From Siphonodentalium dalli (Eukaryota > Mollusca > Scaphopoda > Gadilida > Siphonodentaliidae), in NCBI GenBank assembly GCA_032622095.1, contig CP136064.1:254450484-254514483 (forward strand): DNA of 64,000 nt, given 5' to 3'. Below, one piece after another: positions 23,454 through 38,400 of this stretch (position 1 is its first letter; every line of letters begins with the position of its first letter). A model generated the notes under the pieces. It saw only the letters and a program-made list of their open reading frames with translations. It was not told where the DNA came from and did not search any database. Both the position numbers and the translations under genes were made by a program.

Positions 23454-26400
23454 CTGTAAAATATATATAGAAAGTTTTATGACACGACGCACTCTATGCA
23501 ATTACTAGTTAATTAATCATCACAAATATGTTGTTTTTATAAATTGCTTACCTGTGTGCAGCAGTAACATTCATTAGCAGTACATTGTATTAAATATGCA
23601 AGTCTCATATCATGAGGTAAAGGTAAATAGTGTTAGGCCAATGTGTTCTCTTTTATCATGCTGGCCTAACAGATTGACCAATGATAATAGTGATCTACTG
23701 ACAGGAGATTAGGGAATATTATATTCTCCTTGATTGACAACGACCACTTACTGAAAGTCTCAGATGGTAAGTGGATTCATATGGTATCGATATACAGCAT
23801 CTTGTTTTTCTTGGAATTCTGCCGCCTTTGGAATATTTTCGGTCTATTTTGGAGCCACATAAAGAAAATCATATTCTGCTAATTTTGAGACATGGTACAT
23901 GTATCATAACCTGCATGGGATATATTTGAGGAATTTTAAAGACTCAAAAATTAACTATCAAAGTTGTTGTCCTACGTTGCCGATTAGCCATTAAAGCAAT
24001 GCGTTGACTTTCTACAACACATTTAACTTACTTGAAACTAATGGATATCGGTGACATGAGAAACTCAGTCAGTTTAATATCGGACTAGCGCCTCACCCGA
24101 TATTAATCTCCCCTCGCCGCAAATGACACCGTATCCAGCAACAACTCGTCCTGGAACTTATAATGTATACGAGATTACAGATGGTAGACTCGCATATCAT
24201 ATATAATACATTGGCAGTGGGTTAAGCTCCAGTCATGGAAAATTGTTAGCGATTGTCTAACATTATATATGGCTGTCGAATGTTCAACAACACCACCTAA
24301 TGCATTGACCAAATAAAATGCCATGTACTCAAATAGCTCTATGTTTGGAGAGGACGAACACAAACAAAGTGTCATTGACGGGCAGATATGTGGCTCATGC
24401 TTATGCTCGTGTAGGATATGTTCAGTTCTACATAGAAACTCAGACTGTTTACTGAATACTCCCGTAGTACGTGACAATGGCAACATTGTCCGTTTGTCCA
24501 CTAGTCGTCAGCTGATTTAGTCAAAACATTACAAACTATAACTAAATCGTCCAAAGGTATGATAGTGAATCAGATCAGCGACTGCACGGCATATTTCCCA
24601 CATTCAGTTTGGCATACAATTAACACCGGCAGTGCTAGATAAATATCTGGTCATTTGGTTTTAAACTCTGTAACGGATGCATATATTACTCATATTGGGT
24701 AATGACATTTGATAGCAGCAGGCTAGAGGGTCTCCGCTGGGGGGGTGTCCACCTTGGGAATTTCCAACTGCACCCCTCCCCTTGAGTCGGAATCACACCA
24801 ACACAATTTGCATAATTCCATTTGCACCCCCCCCCCCTTGAGTCGGAATCACACCAACACAACTTTTTGCATAATTCCATTGCACCCCCCCCCCCCTTGT
24901 ACCTCATGCTCAGGCCTAATTTCCTATATATTCATAAGCCATGCTTCTATTTTCCCAGTATGAGAACATTAAGATATTTTAACCTGAAAATTGCCCCCCC
25001 CCCCAAAAAACAACTAGTGATCTAATTCCAGACAAATGCACACAGCTACCGACAACAGACCAGGAAACACCGGGCCGACCATGGTTGTTTGGCCCGGTGT
25101 GAGAAAATTTTGAAAACTATATACAAGAAAATCGCAAATCCTAGCATCTAGACTGGCCTCAACTGAAGCTTTCCTAGTGTTGGAAATTTCAAACCTCATG
25201 CTCCCCCTCAGGTTGTAAAATTATTCAACTGATGACCATTTATGTCTACAAGTTTGACCAAATGTAGTAAAATATTGTTTTGCTAAACTAATTAGCAGTT
25301 TTGTATTGGCCATGCGGATGGGGCAATGACACACCGGGCCGACCATGGTTCGGCCCAGTGTGCGAAAATTTGGAAATCTGAACAAGAAAATCGCAAAATC
25401 CTAACATCTAGACTAGCCTCAAGCCTTCCTACTGTTGGAAAAATTCCAACTGATGACAATTCCAATGACAATGTTGACCAATTGTATGACAATATTGTTT
25501 TCTTAAATTAACTAGAAGTTTTTGACTGGCCACAGGGGAGGGACCAGGACACAAGCTTTCCAAGTGTTGGAAATTTCCAACCTGTCACCCCCCCTAAGGT
25601 TGGAAACTTTCCAACTGATGTCCATTTCTGTCAAAAAATTTTACCAAAAATAGGAACATATGCAAATATTGGTCGAAAAACAATAAATTCCCCCCAATAA
25701 ATTGTTTTATAATCAAACTACAAGAACATTTTCAACCTATTGTTGGTGTGAAATTTCGTTGTGGCAGGTATGAAATTTCCAACTATTGAAAATATAGCTC
25801 TCTGCTGGGGGTGAGACACCCCCCCCACCCCCCCCCCCTCTAGCCACATCCCTGGATAGCAGGTATATAAGTCAACCACGGATAGAGCCATTCCGCAAAG
25901 TAGCCATCAAGTAATTTCATAATGTCGATATTGTGATAAAACTGATACAAAATGTGGCTGAGACAAGTATATAGTAGCAAGCATCTCTCGCAGCATCGGG
26001 GACAATTATGCGACATGGTAACTCACTATGGAGTGCTAATGACAAAATTAGAGTACGCATTTTTCGCCAATAAGCAGACCAGTTCATCATGTGCGGGATC
26101 TACCACTGAGTCTGTTATATATAGGTCTAACATCAATTTTCGCGCAAAGCACACCTGCTTGAAAATTCGGGTTGATGAATTCGTGGCATGTTTGGCAGCA
26201 ATTAGCGTCGTTTTGATAACAACCACCCGCAGTCAAAGTTGAACACCAGGATTGTTTGTCCCCGTACTCACAACATGTGGGAAGACGACAAACTTGAAGA
26301 AAATGGACATACTGAGGGTTGGGTGGTTGGTTAATTCGGGTTTATCGTCGTTTCAGCAGCTATGCCATATCACGACGTTGTCAGTTTTACGGATGATGGA

Positions 26401-29400
26401 AAGACCACGCTGATGATAAAATATCACTGGGAAATCACCACACTGCGTGTAGAAACCACCGGCCGCGGAAATCAAGTGACAAACTTACCCAGATACACGG
26501 AGATTTGTTATTATCCCTTAGCATGGATCACGAATCCGCACTTATCTGGTTAGTACCAGCTCCGTCGGCGCTGGACGGCCTGTGATGACGTAATGAAATG
26601 AGAACTCGACCGAGTGGACCACCGGGGGCCCTGACATAATGGTGGTTGGAATATATGTTGGTGACATATTTAGTAAATAATGTCGTCTTATACCAACCAC
26701 AACGCGCCGCAGGCGCGTTGTTGCTTTTCATGTTTAGGCGTGAATGACGTCATTAATTTTTACAATACCATGAAACAGAATTTCGACGCGATGAAAATCC
26801 GGACAAGAAAAATGGGTTAAAAATCACGTGACTTCCGCTCCGCTTTTGCCAAACCTTGTGGGAACAATAATATCAAATTGTGAAATCACGGAATCGGAAG
26901 TGGACCAAGTGGGATGGTTATGAAATTAGCAACTTCAGTTTTTCTGAACAATTCCTATGTTATGTAGGCTTATGAATTAGTTTCATTTTGACCATTTTCG
27001 TTGGTTAGCTGACCGAAAACCAGCGAAGACGTCATGACAAGGTCCATGACGTCATTTACGTCAGTTGGTTTTGTGGGCCAGATTCCAGACACATTTGGTC
27101 TTTACCGGAAACACCGATTTCACATCACTAGACTAAACGCAATTATATATACAAAATGGCCAAAGGACATTTTATATACAATATGCACACAATAAATATG
27201 GGATCCCTCCCTACAAACGTGTTGTTTGTTTGTTTGGTTTTCATTGTTCCTTTTTTGTTTGTTCTTCTTTTAAAACTAGTGAGTGCATATAAGATTATAT
27301 TCTTCATCATGTTTTCAAATGTCACTTTGACTATCAGTTTGAATTTTTGACCATGCAATGAGCTAATTCAGCTGCCTTCCACAATATATACACTTAAATG
27401 TAATTAAGAGACTTCTCTAAATACCATTTTCTAGACTACAGACTGGATTCAAACGAGAGATGTTTTCTATTGACAAGAGCTAGCTAGCTAGCGCATGAAA
27501 CTGTTCGCGCGAATGATTTCCCCAGTGATATTTTGGGATATAGCTCCCATGTAAACATTTATATTTGTCATATATAAACGTGGGAAGTTGCTAGCTTTAG
27601 TTTGGCTGAAGGGGTCACTATCACCAAAAAAGTGCCAAAGGGTACACAGGATTCGCAAAATGTGCTGAAGGGTACACAGGGTTTGTGATCGCCACTAACA
27701 CCGTTACTTAAACTGTGTTTCTGAAAGTCTGGCGTCCATTAGCAGTTTATTTTCAGTTCATTTTAATGTTCATTGGAACGTAAACAATTATTCTATAAGA
27801 GAAATCATGGCAGATACGAAAACTAAACGTCATTTAGAATGACATTTCAAACCCTGTGTACCCTTCAGCACATTTTCAAATCCTGTGTACCCTTCAGCAC
27901 TTTTTTTGGTGATAGTGACCCCTTCAGCTTTAGTTTGGCATGGATGTGTATGAGTTGTTTTAACGAGATAAGTGGTGGCAGGGTGGTTGTACTGTAGTCA
28001 GAGGCGGACTGGCCGATCGGGAGACCGGGAAATTCTGATTCTGATTCCACGTGATTTTCTATCAAGCGAGAATCGGAGGGGTTTTTTTACGGTTTGGGGG
28101 GGGGGGTATATGTGGTTGGTCCGCCCAACCACAAATTGGGCCGCAAATGAAACCGACGTGGGCCGCCACATGTTGTTTAACCAGCCGTGTATCCAATAAG
28201 ATGGTACTCTTCTCACATAAATTCATGAGGGCAGAGGCGGACTGCATGGCCGATCGGGAGACCGGAAAATTCCGGACGTGGGCCGCCACATGTGTTGTTT
28301 AACCAGCCGAATTGGCTAATCGTAATTTTGACATTAAATGAACTTGTCGGCATCATATAACACCACGTAAAGACCCCATTAATCTCGAGATTTTAACGGT
28401 AACTCCCAGCTGTAAATCCCAAAAAAAATCTTACGCACCCCTCCCCCAATTGAAATTTACAAGAAAATAGGAACGCTTCAGTTGATGCCAGTCTAGTTTA
28501 TCGGATTCGAGATGTTCTTGTATAGTTTTCAAAATGTTCTCACCCCGGGCCGAACAACCATGAACAGCCCGGAATGTCCTGGTCTCTTGTCCGTAGCCGT
28601 GTGCATTTGTCTGGAGTTAGACCGCTAGATGTTAGATTTTATGCAATTTTTCAGGTAAAAATATCTGAATGGTCTCATACCGGGAATATATAGAACCATG
28701 GTTTATGAATATATATGATATTAGACCAGAGGTGCAAATGGAATTATGCAAAAACATGTATTTGGTCTGCATCTGATTCAAGGGGGGGGGGGTGCAAATG
28801 GAATTATGCAAAAATATGTATTTGGTCTGATTCTGATTCAAGGGGGGGGGGGGTGCAGTTGGAATTTTTCAAGGTGGACTGTGGACGCCCCCCCCCCCCA
28901 AACAGATGGGCCGGTATTATATAAATTTCCCGGGCCGGTTTCTTGGCCCAGTCCACCTCTGACTGTAGTGTTCCGCGGAATCCGCCCCTCCAACTTTGGT
29001 GAAAGTATTCAACATTTTTAAATCCCATGACTGACACAGCAACAGTTGGAAACTACGTATATAGATGGAAATTGTTGTGATAGCTTGATGTATTTGTGTG
29101 GTTGCTCCACTACGTGTCACGTGCGATCATATATTTATGGTATCAACATCGTCGTACGCCAGTTTCAGCTTTCGTTCTTGTGCGGCATTTTGAAAAAAAC
29201 GGAATTTATAATTCAGTGATTAAACCACTCCGTGGCTGGAGCTTCCTGAAAGTGAATGCACCCTCTTATATGCATATGCAAGTCTCCCATGTAGGGAATC
29301 TCGCATATACAAGAAATATATTGACCTAACCATATTCATCTTGACGTTGTAAGCCAGTGTATTATGTTATATATGCCAGACTTCCTATGATATACTTGTA

Positions 29401-32400
29401 TTCAGCACAAAGCGACTACATATGTTGTGCTTAATTATTTTTACGTTCTACGTGCACTATAGTCCCCAGTGCCGACTTTGCGTTGAACTTTGTTACTGTG
29501 TGGTGGATAAGTTTTTTTGTTTTATCAACTGATAATGTCACCCACTGACACTTTCCACGAAATTTCCAAATGTCGATATTGTGATACAATTATGACATAA
29601 TGTGGTTTAACATATTTATTTGCTCATGCATACATAAACAAAGTACATATTAAAGCAAAGGGGATTGGAGGACAAGTGCAAACACTTAGACTTCACCTCC
29701 TCTCTCCAAACTGAATACTGAATTACTGAATACTCCCATTATATGTGACTATGGAAAAATTGTGCGTTTGTCTGTTGGTCGCCAGCTGATTTAATCAAAA
29801 CATCACAAACTAGTACTATGTCATCCAAAAGTATGATATCGAATCATGTCAAAACTGATTCAGAATCAGATCAGCGACTGCACGGCATATTTCCCACATT
29901 CAGTTTGGCATACAATTAACACCGGCCAGTGCTAGTTAATTGCCTTGCCATTTGGTTTTAAGCTCTGTGATGGATACATATATTACTCATATTGTGCAAT
30001 GTCATTGGATAGCAGTTACAGAAGTCGACCACTGATACAGCCTTTCCGCATAGTAGCCATCACGCAATTTCAAACTGTCGATATTGTGATGAAATTGTGA
30101 CTAATGTGGAGAAGATAAATATAGTGTAGCCAGCCTCTATATCGCAGCATCATACATAATTATACGACGTGATAACTCAATATGGAGCGCCAATGACAAA
30201 ACAAGAGGGAGTGTGTTTTCGCCAACAAGCGGACCAGTTCATCATTTGTGGGATCCACCATTGGGTCTCTTATATATTTTCATGATATCTGAGAACGGGA
30301 TCTCCGAAAATGAGTCAGTTTTAAAATGTTCACGCACAGCGTACCTGATGGAAGATTCGGGTTGCTGAAATTGTGACATGTTTCGCAGCATGCAGCATCG
30401 TTTAGATAACAACCAGCCGCAGTCAGGGTTGAACACCAGGATGCTCTGTCACCGTACTCACAACCTGTGGAAAACACTAAACTTGAATAAAAAGGACCTA
30501 CCGTATATCACATCATTATAATTCAGTCATTTAAATATTCCATGACGGGAGCTTCATGAATTCCAATGCACTCTCGTGTATGCACATGTGAGTCTCCGAA
30601 GATATTGCTGATTATGCTATCAGTCTTTGCTCAAATTCCTGGCTATGGCTTTGTTTCGAATTTTATGACATGGGAGTGGTTAATGTTTTATCTTTTGTTT
30701 CATCAATTGATAATGTCGATTAACGGCGAAACTGCTGTTTGGTGTGAACTGTTCTTTTATTTAGTCATTACAATGATATAAAATATACCACTGGAGTGTT
30801 GCTTTGTTGGAGTTTCTCGTTTGTCCGTTCAGCAAGTGTATTATTTAAACTTAGTCACATATTGGACGTCATTATGAATTTTGATCCTCTTCTATCTTTT
30901 CAGTGAATATGGATATATATTCCAATAATATGATAATATGCAAGGCATATAAAGAACGACCCCGGCATAATAGTAAGAAGACGGACAACGCACAGGATCG
31001 TAAAAATAGTGTTGGAACTATATGCATATATATTAGGCCTATACGCATGTCAGCGACGCGAATGCTTGATTATTAGTGTAGTTCGTTTTGGATGCCAATG
31101 GACTTCGATAATTATATATGCCTTAATATAACCTATCGGCCTTTGATAACAAAGGCATCTATATTGTAATGTATAATGCTATAGACTACAATGTACGTCG
31201 CTGCGATTAAGCGAAGACGACACAACACGTTCAGTCATGTCTGGATTCTGGCCCGCAGAGACAAATCACGTTTTGACGTCATGACTCCGTAACTGCCTTC
31301 ATTTAGCTTTGCAGGACATATTCATAACAACTTACTGTTTATAAATAAATAAATACTTCAGTTGTCCATTGCCACATATCGGAGGTTGTGAAGTAGTAAA
31401 CTGTAAATTATGTGTGACGTCACAAGTACGTACGCCCGCCTGTTAACTATACACGACCCGAGCTCGGCGCTAGCGCGCCGAGCGGGGTCGTTATTATAGT
31501 TCATATGTGTGATCTGTATTAAATAAAATTAATATACGGTGCATTTCTTTATCATTCTTGGTTCCAATTCCGGGCAAAGTGGGCTTTGTTTCTAATTTTA
31601 TGATTTGGGGGGTGGGGTTAAGCTTCTACATATTATTTCAAAATTTGTATGGATTATGTAATAAAGTGAACACTTGCATGTAGGATGTACGCCTCTATTT
31701 CCAAACATATAGCACGTTGGATTACGTTCAGCGATCTATGTTTGTGCAAAATTGACGAGCGACAGTTTGTCTGAATCGTCATGATTCTTGCATGAAGAAA
31801 GGTACGTTCTATAACATGACATGCCTTATATAACAAATATATCGCCATGTGTGTTGTGATTTTAATGACATATTAGCCAACTGTGGATTTGCTGGTCAAC
31901 CGCTGAAAATAAACTAACATTATTTAATCATATATACATCAACGGGTTCGCAAAACAGTGCAAGTATCTGATGGGTTGATGGTTAATTTGCATATATTTA
32001 GTTAAAACTCATATTCGAACTTTTATGTTGATACTTTTGGCTGGAAGGTGTTATTCTATACTTTGTTTCCATGGAAACATCTGGAAATATGGAAAACTAA
32101 CACAAATACAGTATCTCTACCATAGGTTTCAGTCTCAAAATAGGATTATATTTGTTTTAAAAGTGTTTTTCTCAAAAGGTGCATTCATTGTTTACCACTT
32201 TCAAATTCTACAATAGGGCGGAACATGAAGCTGAGTTCTTCTACTTTGATATGATATATACTTTTTCCGTGTGTCTAATAAAAAATTAAACTCGAACATT
32301 TCTGGGCGAGACAGCTCCTTTTTCTATTCGTGTCGATTTAACGGTCCGATATTGAACGAGTCAATGGCTTGATGTAGGCTGGTTATAAACGTGTGTTGTT

Positions 32401-35400
32401 GCATAACGTAATAGATGCGATTGTCGTGCATGAATTCGACTACAGCATTATCTCATATACCAGATTCCTTCGTGTTTGCATTGTTATTACTGGAACATAG
32501 ATTTATTTTATGCGGGGATGTTCTCGAGAGTAATGATACATGGGAATGCACCTTTATGAAATCGACAACTTCCCAATAGCTTTCGGTAGCCGTAATGGAA
32601 ATAATATCCCATGTAAATGTCACATACAGCAGCAATGTCGTACCGTTATGCCTTCCACGCCATTCACATTATGTTAAAAATGAGAATCATAGGAATACGT
32701 GCAACAATGATTGTGCACGGCATATTTTCATTTACTGCTTGATATACATGTGGAAGTAACACCGGACAATGCAACCTCGATATATTGTGTTAACATTCCA
32801 TGCAGCAGACATACCTGTTGGTAGATTCGGGTTGTAGAATTCTGGACATGTTTGGCAACATACATCGGCGTTGGCATAGCAACCGGCAGCGGTCAGGGTT
32901 GAACACCCGGTATGTTTGTCTCCGTACTCACAACCTGTGGTAAGCAAATTATAATCTTACATTCTGTGACTCAATCTTATCCTAATAAATTGCGATAAGC
33001 CATTGTGTTCTCTTTATAACGGTAATAGCATGCCTGAATGATCTTATCTTGATTCGTGTGATCAGATCGCGATGTGCTCGTTCACATATGTTGATGTATT
33101 ATGTCGACAACATGAAAGTTACACTTGGTTAATGGGTGTGAATGGAAATTACACACTCATCACAGGTCTAGCGTCCAGTTAAAGCTAAAGGAAAAAAACA
33201 CTAATTTCAATGTGACTATGTAAGCTTAGCCATGGAATGGAATCTGTTCGAAATGACAAATGAAATTATCATTATATCATGACACTATGCCAAGAAATGG
33301 ATGATATCCATTGTAATATGACTGAAATAGCGACCTCGACTCGACAATGTCATACCAATGCATGTACACGTATGGCTGGGGAAACTCTATGTCTAGTGTT
33401 CAGTGTAAAAAATCCATGCAGTACTATATCGTACCATATCTCCCCTTGATAAGAAAAAAAGTCTTGTTCAGTTTGGATCTTCCCGCTATTCGTAATCGAA
33501 ACATTTATTTCAGAGAAATAATTTGTTCAAACATTATCAAAGGATGTTGCAATAAGCCGACATATTTAATCCATATGGTGTAGTAGTTATATACACAAGC
33601 ATACACAGAAAGAAGTTAACATAAATGTTGAACGGTTCGCGATATACTGGATTTTAGCTACCCCTCGCCCAAACACGTTTTTGGTCGAAAAATACATATA
33701 TATGATAACCACTTTACAACATTTACTACTTGATTTTAATGGAACCCAATATGAATGGTTTACTGACCAATTGGTCCAGATATACTGTTTAAGTGATTAC
33801 AGATGATTTCGTGCTTCCAGACCCCTAGTTCCCATACATACATACATATTATTGATAACAGGTAATTCTGCACGAATTAACATCGATTTTGAAGTACCTG
33901 TAATAACATATGGCAATATATATCATTCATATGGCTCCGCGGTTATCTGGATATCACATGTAGAACGAACATGATTGATAATGGATCGATTTGCAATATA
34001 TTGGATTTTAGTTAACGTTTTGGTCGAAAAAAAATTGGATATTTATGTTAATGACAACACACACTTTTTAAATTATTCTAATGGGACCAAATCAATATTC
34101 ATGTGAAGAAAACCGTACATTCCTTTAGCACGGTCAAATATGTCATCAGTCTTCCAAACCACCAGTTACAACAACACATTTTATTTATAACACGAAATTG
34201 TCCAGTGATGTATAAGCGACTTTGTAGTATTTATATTAATTAATTTATTTGGGTTTAACGTCGTTTTCAGCAGCCAGGGATTTTACAACTACTGACCAGG
34301 GTGACACTGTTGTTGTCGCCCGCCCGGTGTTATATTTCAAGAATATCTACAATAACGCACAATGCTATTTCGAATACATACGATATTAATTAATATTATA
34401 TATCACAACGGGTTCGAAAAAGTACAAGTTGTGGTGATGGCTAATTTGCATATATTTAGTAAAACTAATATTCGAACTTTTCTGTTGATACTTTTAGCTG
34501 TAAGGTGTTATCCTCTACTTTTATATCAATGAAACATCTGGGCAATTAAGTATGGAAAAATGACACAAATACATTATCTCTCCCATCGGTTCAGTCTCTA
34601 AAATAGAATTAAATTTGTTTTTAAATTGTTTTCCTCAAAATGTACCTGCATGGATTACTGCTTTGAAATTTTACAACAGGGCGAAACATGAAGCTAATAT
34701 CTTCTACTTTGATATGATATATTAACGAAAGATAGTGCTATCAGAGAATATACAATAAATATGGGTAGTTTGGTTCTCGAAATAATATAGCGTACTTTAC
34801 AAAAGGTTGCTGGCACATACGAAAGTTGAATTTTCTTGGTTTTGATGTCCCCCCTCCCCATGCATTTATAATCTTAAACACACCACGAACTGAACCGATA
34901 TGCTCCAAGTTAACTGAGCGTGTCGACAAATGGGACGTTTTACAAAAAGCGGTAGAAAAAGAGGCGAATTCTTACTGTGTTGGGAAGCTTCTAAACCCAT
35001 TTTAACTCTTGTACACATCATAACAGAAGTTTATTTGATATGCTCTCAAAATTAGCTGAGTGTGCGAACGAAAGCTAATGCCATCAGTCGTGTGTCAATA
35101 TATATGGGTGGTTTGTTTGCCCCGAAATCCTGTGGCTCTTTACAAAAAGCGACTGATAATACGAACGGCGAGTTTTGTATGTTTTGAGGGCTCAACGATC
35201 CCTCTTGAAGTCATAACACGCCACGAACTGAAATGATTTGCTCTCGACCCCTATCCATGTTTGAAGTCTTGAACATATCACTGCCGGACTGTATATGCTA
35301 TCAATATCACCCACGATTGTGACCGAATGGGTGTACTGTCAGAACAGATGCAATGTTTAATGATAGGTTGGTTGGACTGAATTGATGTCAAACGACTGTG

Positions 35401-38400
35401 TTGACACAATCCGTTGCTTTGACTCAAATTCTGACTCAATTAGAGGGAATGCTATGTTTATACATTGAACTAAACCATTGTGTGTTATTTAAATTGCTAA
35501 CGAGTCATGATATGCCTATAAATTGCATCATGAATGATATCCACTGCAATATGCCGGTAGCAGCATCGACGTGACCAGGCTAACCGTTTTTACCGTGTTT
35601 GAAGATGACTTTTGTCGGATCACTACAAGGGCACACAATGCTAATAATACCACGTATGTGCATTGTATATCTATAATTTGTGGATGCGTGTATGTAACAT
35701 ACACGAGTTGTATATGCATGTATCTCGCCGAAAGTGTACTGAGCTTATCAGGAGTATGAGCCATACATTAAACTTTACATCATCAAATGTAGATTTTCAC
35801 CACCGCAATGGCAAAAACGTACATTATTAAGAATTCAAATGAACTTGGCGATAAAGAGGTGCATTAAATATGTATATATTCCAGGTCAGGTCCATGATGA
35901 ATTATAAAAAAAATAAGCGAGGCATTACACGCTTACCCGATGGGAGAGATGAGTTCTTGAGTGTATCGCATGTTTTACAGCATATGTCGTAGTTACTGTA
36001 GCAGCTGCTGGGTAACACATCCATGCAGAATGTCATATACCAGTCCCCCATACAACCTGTTGGTGTAAAATCGAGTAAGATATTTACTTCGCATAGTTTC
36101 ACACACCGAAAGTTGCTGCGGCACAATCATGAAAGCATAATACGTTGCTTACAATTACAACTGCATATATACACGATATTGCATACATTTCAAATATAGG
36201 ACCGAAATACATATACATTTATTACACTTAACATGTCCACTCAGTGATATGAATTGCACGCTTGGTCAGATAATGGAATCAGCCGCGAGTCTTGCAATCA
36301 CTCGCTTTTTATTAATCAGCTTTCATATCAGTAACAGTTTAATGACATTAGAGCGTCCACACTATACCTATACGTCAAAGTAATAGATATATATATATAT
36401 ATATATATACAACAATGCCAACAATTATTCAACATAATATATACATATAATTATGAGGTCATTCCAAGTTGGATTTAATGCGACGTAAAAACGCGCGACC
36501 TGAAAGATATGTATATCGGGTAAACAGAAACAATGAGTGTGGCATGCCCTTGATATGTCGTTTAAGCCCATAACATATACTTGAACACTATGCCCATAAC
36601 ACAACATATTATTAATACAGAGTTATGGTGAGGTCAACGTAGGTGGGTATGTTATGTTGATATAACTGGTCGCCCTATGTTTGTAAAAATTATCAACCAC
36701 CATGTTACATTTCATACAAATTATATCATCAAGTGAGTTGAAGTGACACGTTTGGCTGGTGGTTATGACGACCTTTTTCAATTCCAAGTTATAATTACTA
36801 ATTCTCAGTTTAAAGAACACTATCTTTGTGTCGATATTCTGGACACTATTAAGATATGATTGTTCTATGTATTTCCGATACATTTTCCGTTTCACCACAC
36901 GATACGCGCCCGAAATTTGACATCGTTGAAAATATCAGTTTGCCACCAATAGTTCCGTCAGTCAACTAATCATGCACGCTTGTGCACATTGACACGGTTG
37001 AATAATTGCAACTATTTCTAACCAAGTTTTACATTTCGTCCAAATCTATTCACACCGGCGGGCGGACTCCATTGAATCATCTGGTTCTGTTTCGTAATGG
37101 ACAGCACAATACTGGCAGCGAATATCGAGTGCACCCAGTGATATTATGTAATTGTGTTATAGTCGACGGGTGTCAATCTAAGTGCGCATCTGGAAAATTG
37201 GCGGCTTTAATGAAGATCCAATCAGCTACCATATCGCTAGGCGTTCCCATGCACGTCAAGACATTTTTTGGCGCGAATGGTCATGCATTCTAGCGATAGA
37301 CTCGGTGAAGTGAAGATGCCTGTGGTATATCCACTAGAGATATCCACCACAGAGCGATGTATCTCCTGGCTCAGCTGCTACAGCCTAACCGTGGTTAATC
37401 AACCTATGTCTCACCACAGAGATTGAAATTTTGGCTCAACTGTTATCACTCGTGAATGATCCACATGCGACCATCGCCATATTGAATGGTTCTGGAATCG
37501 GTTGATATTACTAGTTGTTCTAGTTTGTGCCATATATATGGTACTCACAGAATGACCAGCGCCCCTGATGATGACCGGCTCAATAAATAATAGGTCGAAA
37601 CCATGAATGGAGCCGCCGAATAAAGTGTGTTATATACCAATTTTTCGGTTAAATGCTGGACATCTATAATCATGGAATAGCGATATAGTTAACGATTCAT
37701 TGTCGGACGCCGACCACAGGTGGTGTAACCTGCTGTGTCAGACTTTTAGGTAGAAAACGATTTCATTTACATACACTATGTGGCTTTCTTTCAATTTGAT
37801 TTTAATATAATTATCTGTTTCTCACTTCATACGCAACTCGTCAATTCTTGCCAATCGGGTGCTCGTTAGTTTCCAGTCTTCGCCCCTAATTCTAAGATTT
37901 GCTTTTAATAATTACGTATTTGTCAAACTCTTAATGTTACTATGTTGATGGGATATTTTTTAATGCCAATCTGTTAATCGGATTCCGTATTCAGAATCAC
38001 GACTTGTCAACGGAACAGATCCCAGCAATACAGAAGCATCGGTATAGTCAACAAGAGAGACTCGCCGACAGCTAAAAACCTTCAAAATTCATAGGGAGTT
38101 AAGATAATTACAAACAAAAATCCCAAAACCCTTGCAAAAGGACAAACCACAATATCTCATCATATGGCGCGGATTCCCAGCAGTAAGACGCACATGGGTA
38201 AATAGAGGTCATGTCAACATATCATCGCCCAAATACGCACATAACCGCATAATATGTGCAACTAGGTTCATACTGGATTATTTTATTCTGAAATAAGCAG
38301 ATAATGGACTCATAGGCCGGATTCGTCATCTCAGGTTTAAACCTGGTATACATAAACCTCTATGTTTAAACCGCCATTTGACAGATAAATCCGTGGTCTA

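Larger units (their letters stand above)
24440..26290. repeat. Segmental duplication, copy 1 (carries PLAC-like exon 4)
   Basis: Apart from the hAT-like insertion at 24,719-25,854 it aligns end to end with 29,715-30,480: TACTGAATACTCCC, CAGCGACTGCACGGCATATT, CCCACATTCAGTTTGGCATA, then the exon. It shows exon duplication with flanking intron. Confidence 0.9.

Noticed and set aside
22610-23470. Long plus-strand frame of Val/Gly repeats across the Thr-rich exon, and a second minus frame of Asn/Tyr/His repeats
   Set aside because: Both are other-frame readings of the 18-bp repeat. Only the PTTTTT frame joins a phase-correct acceptor and the Cys-rich module.
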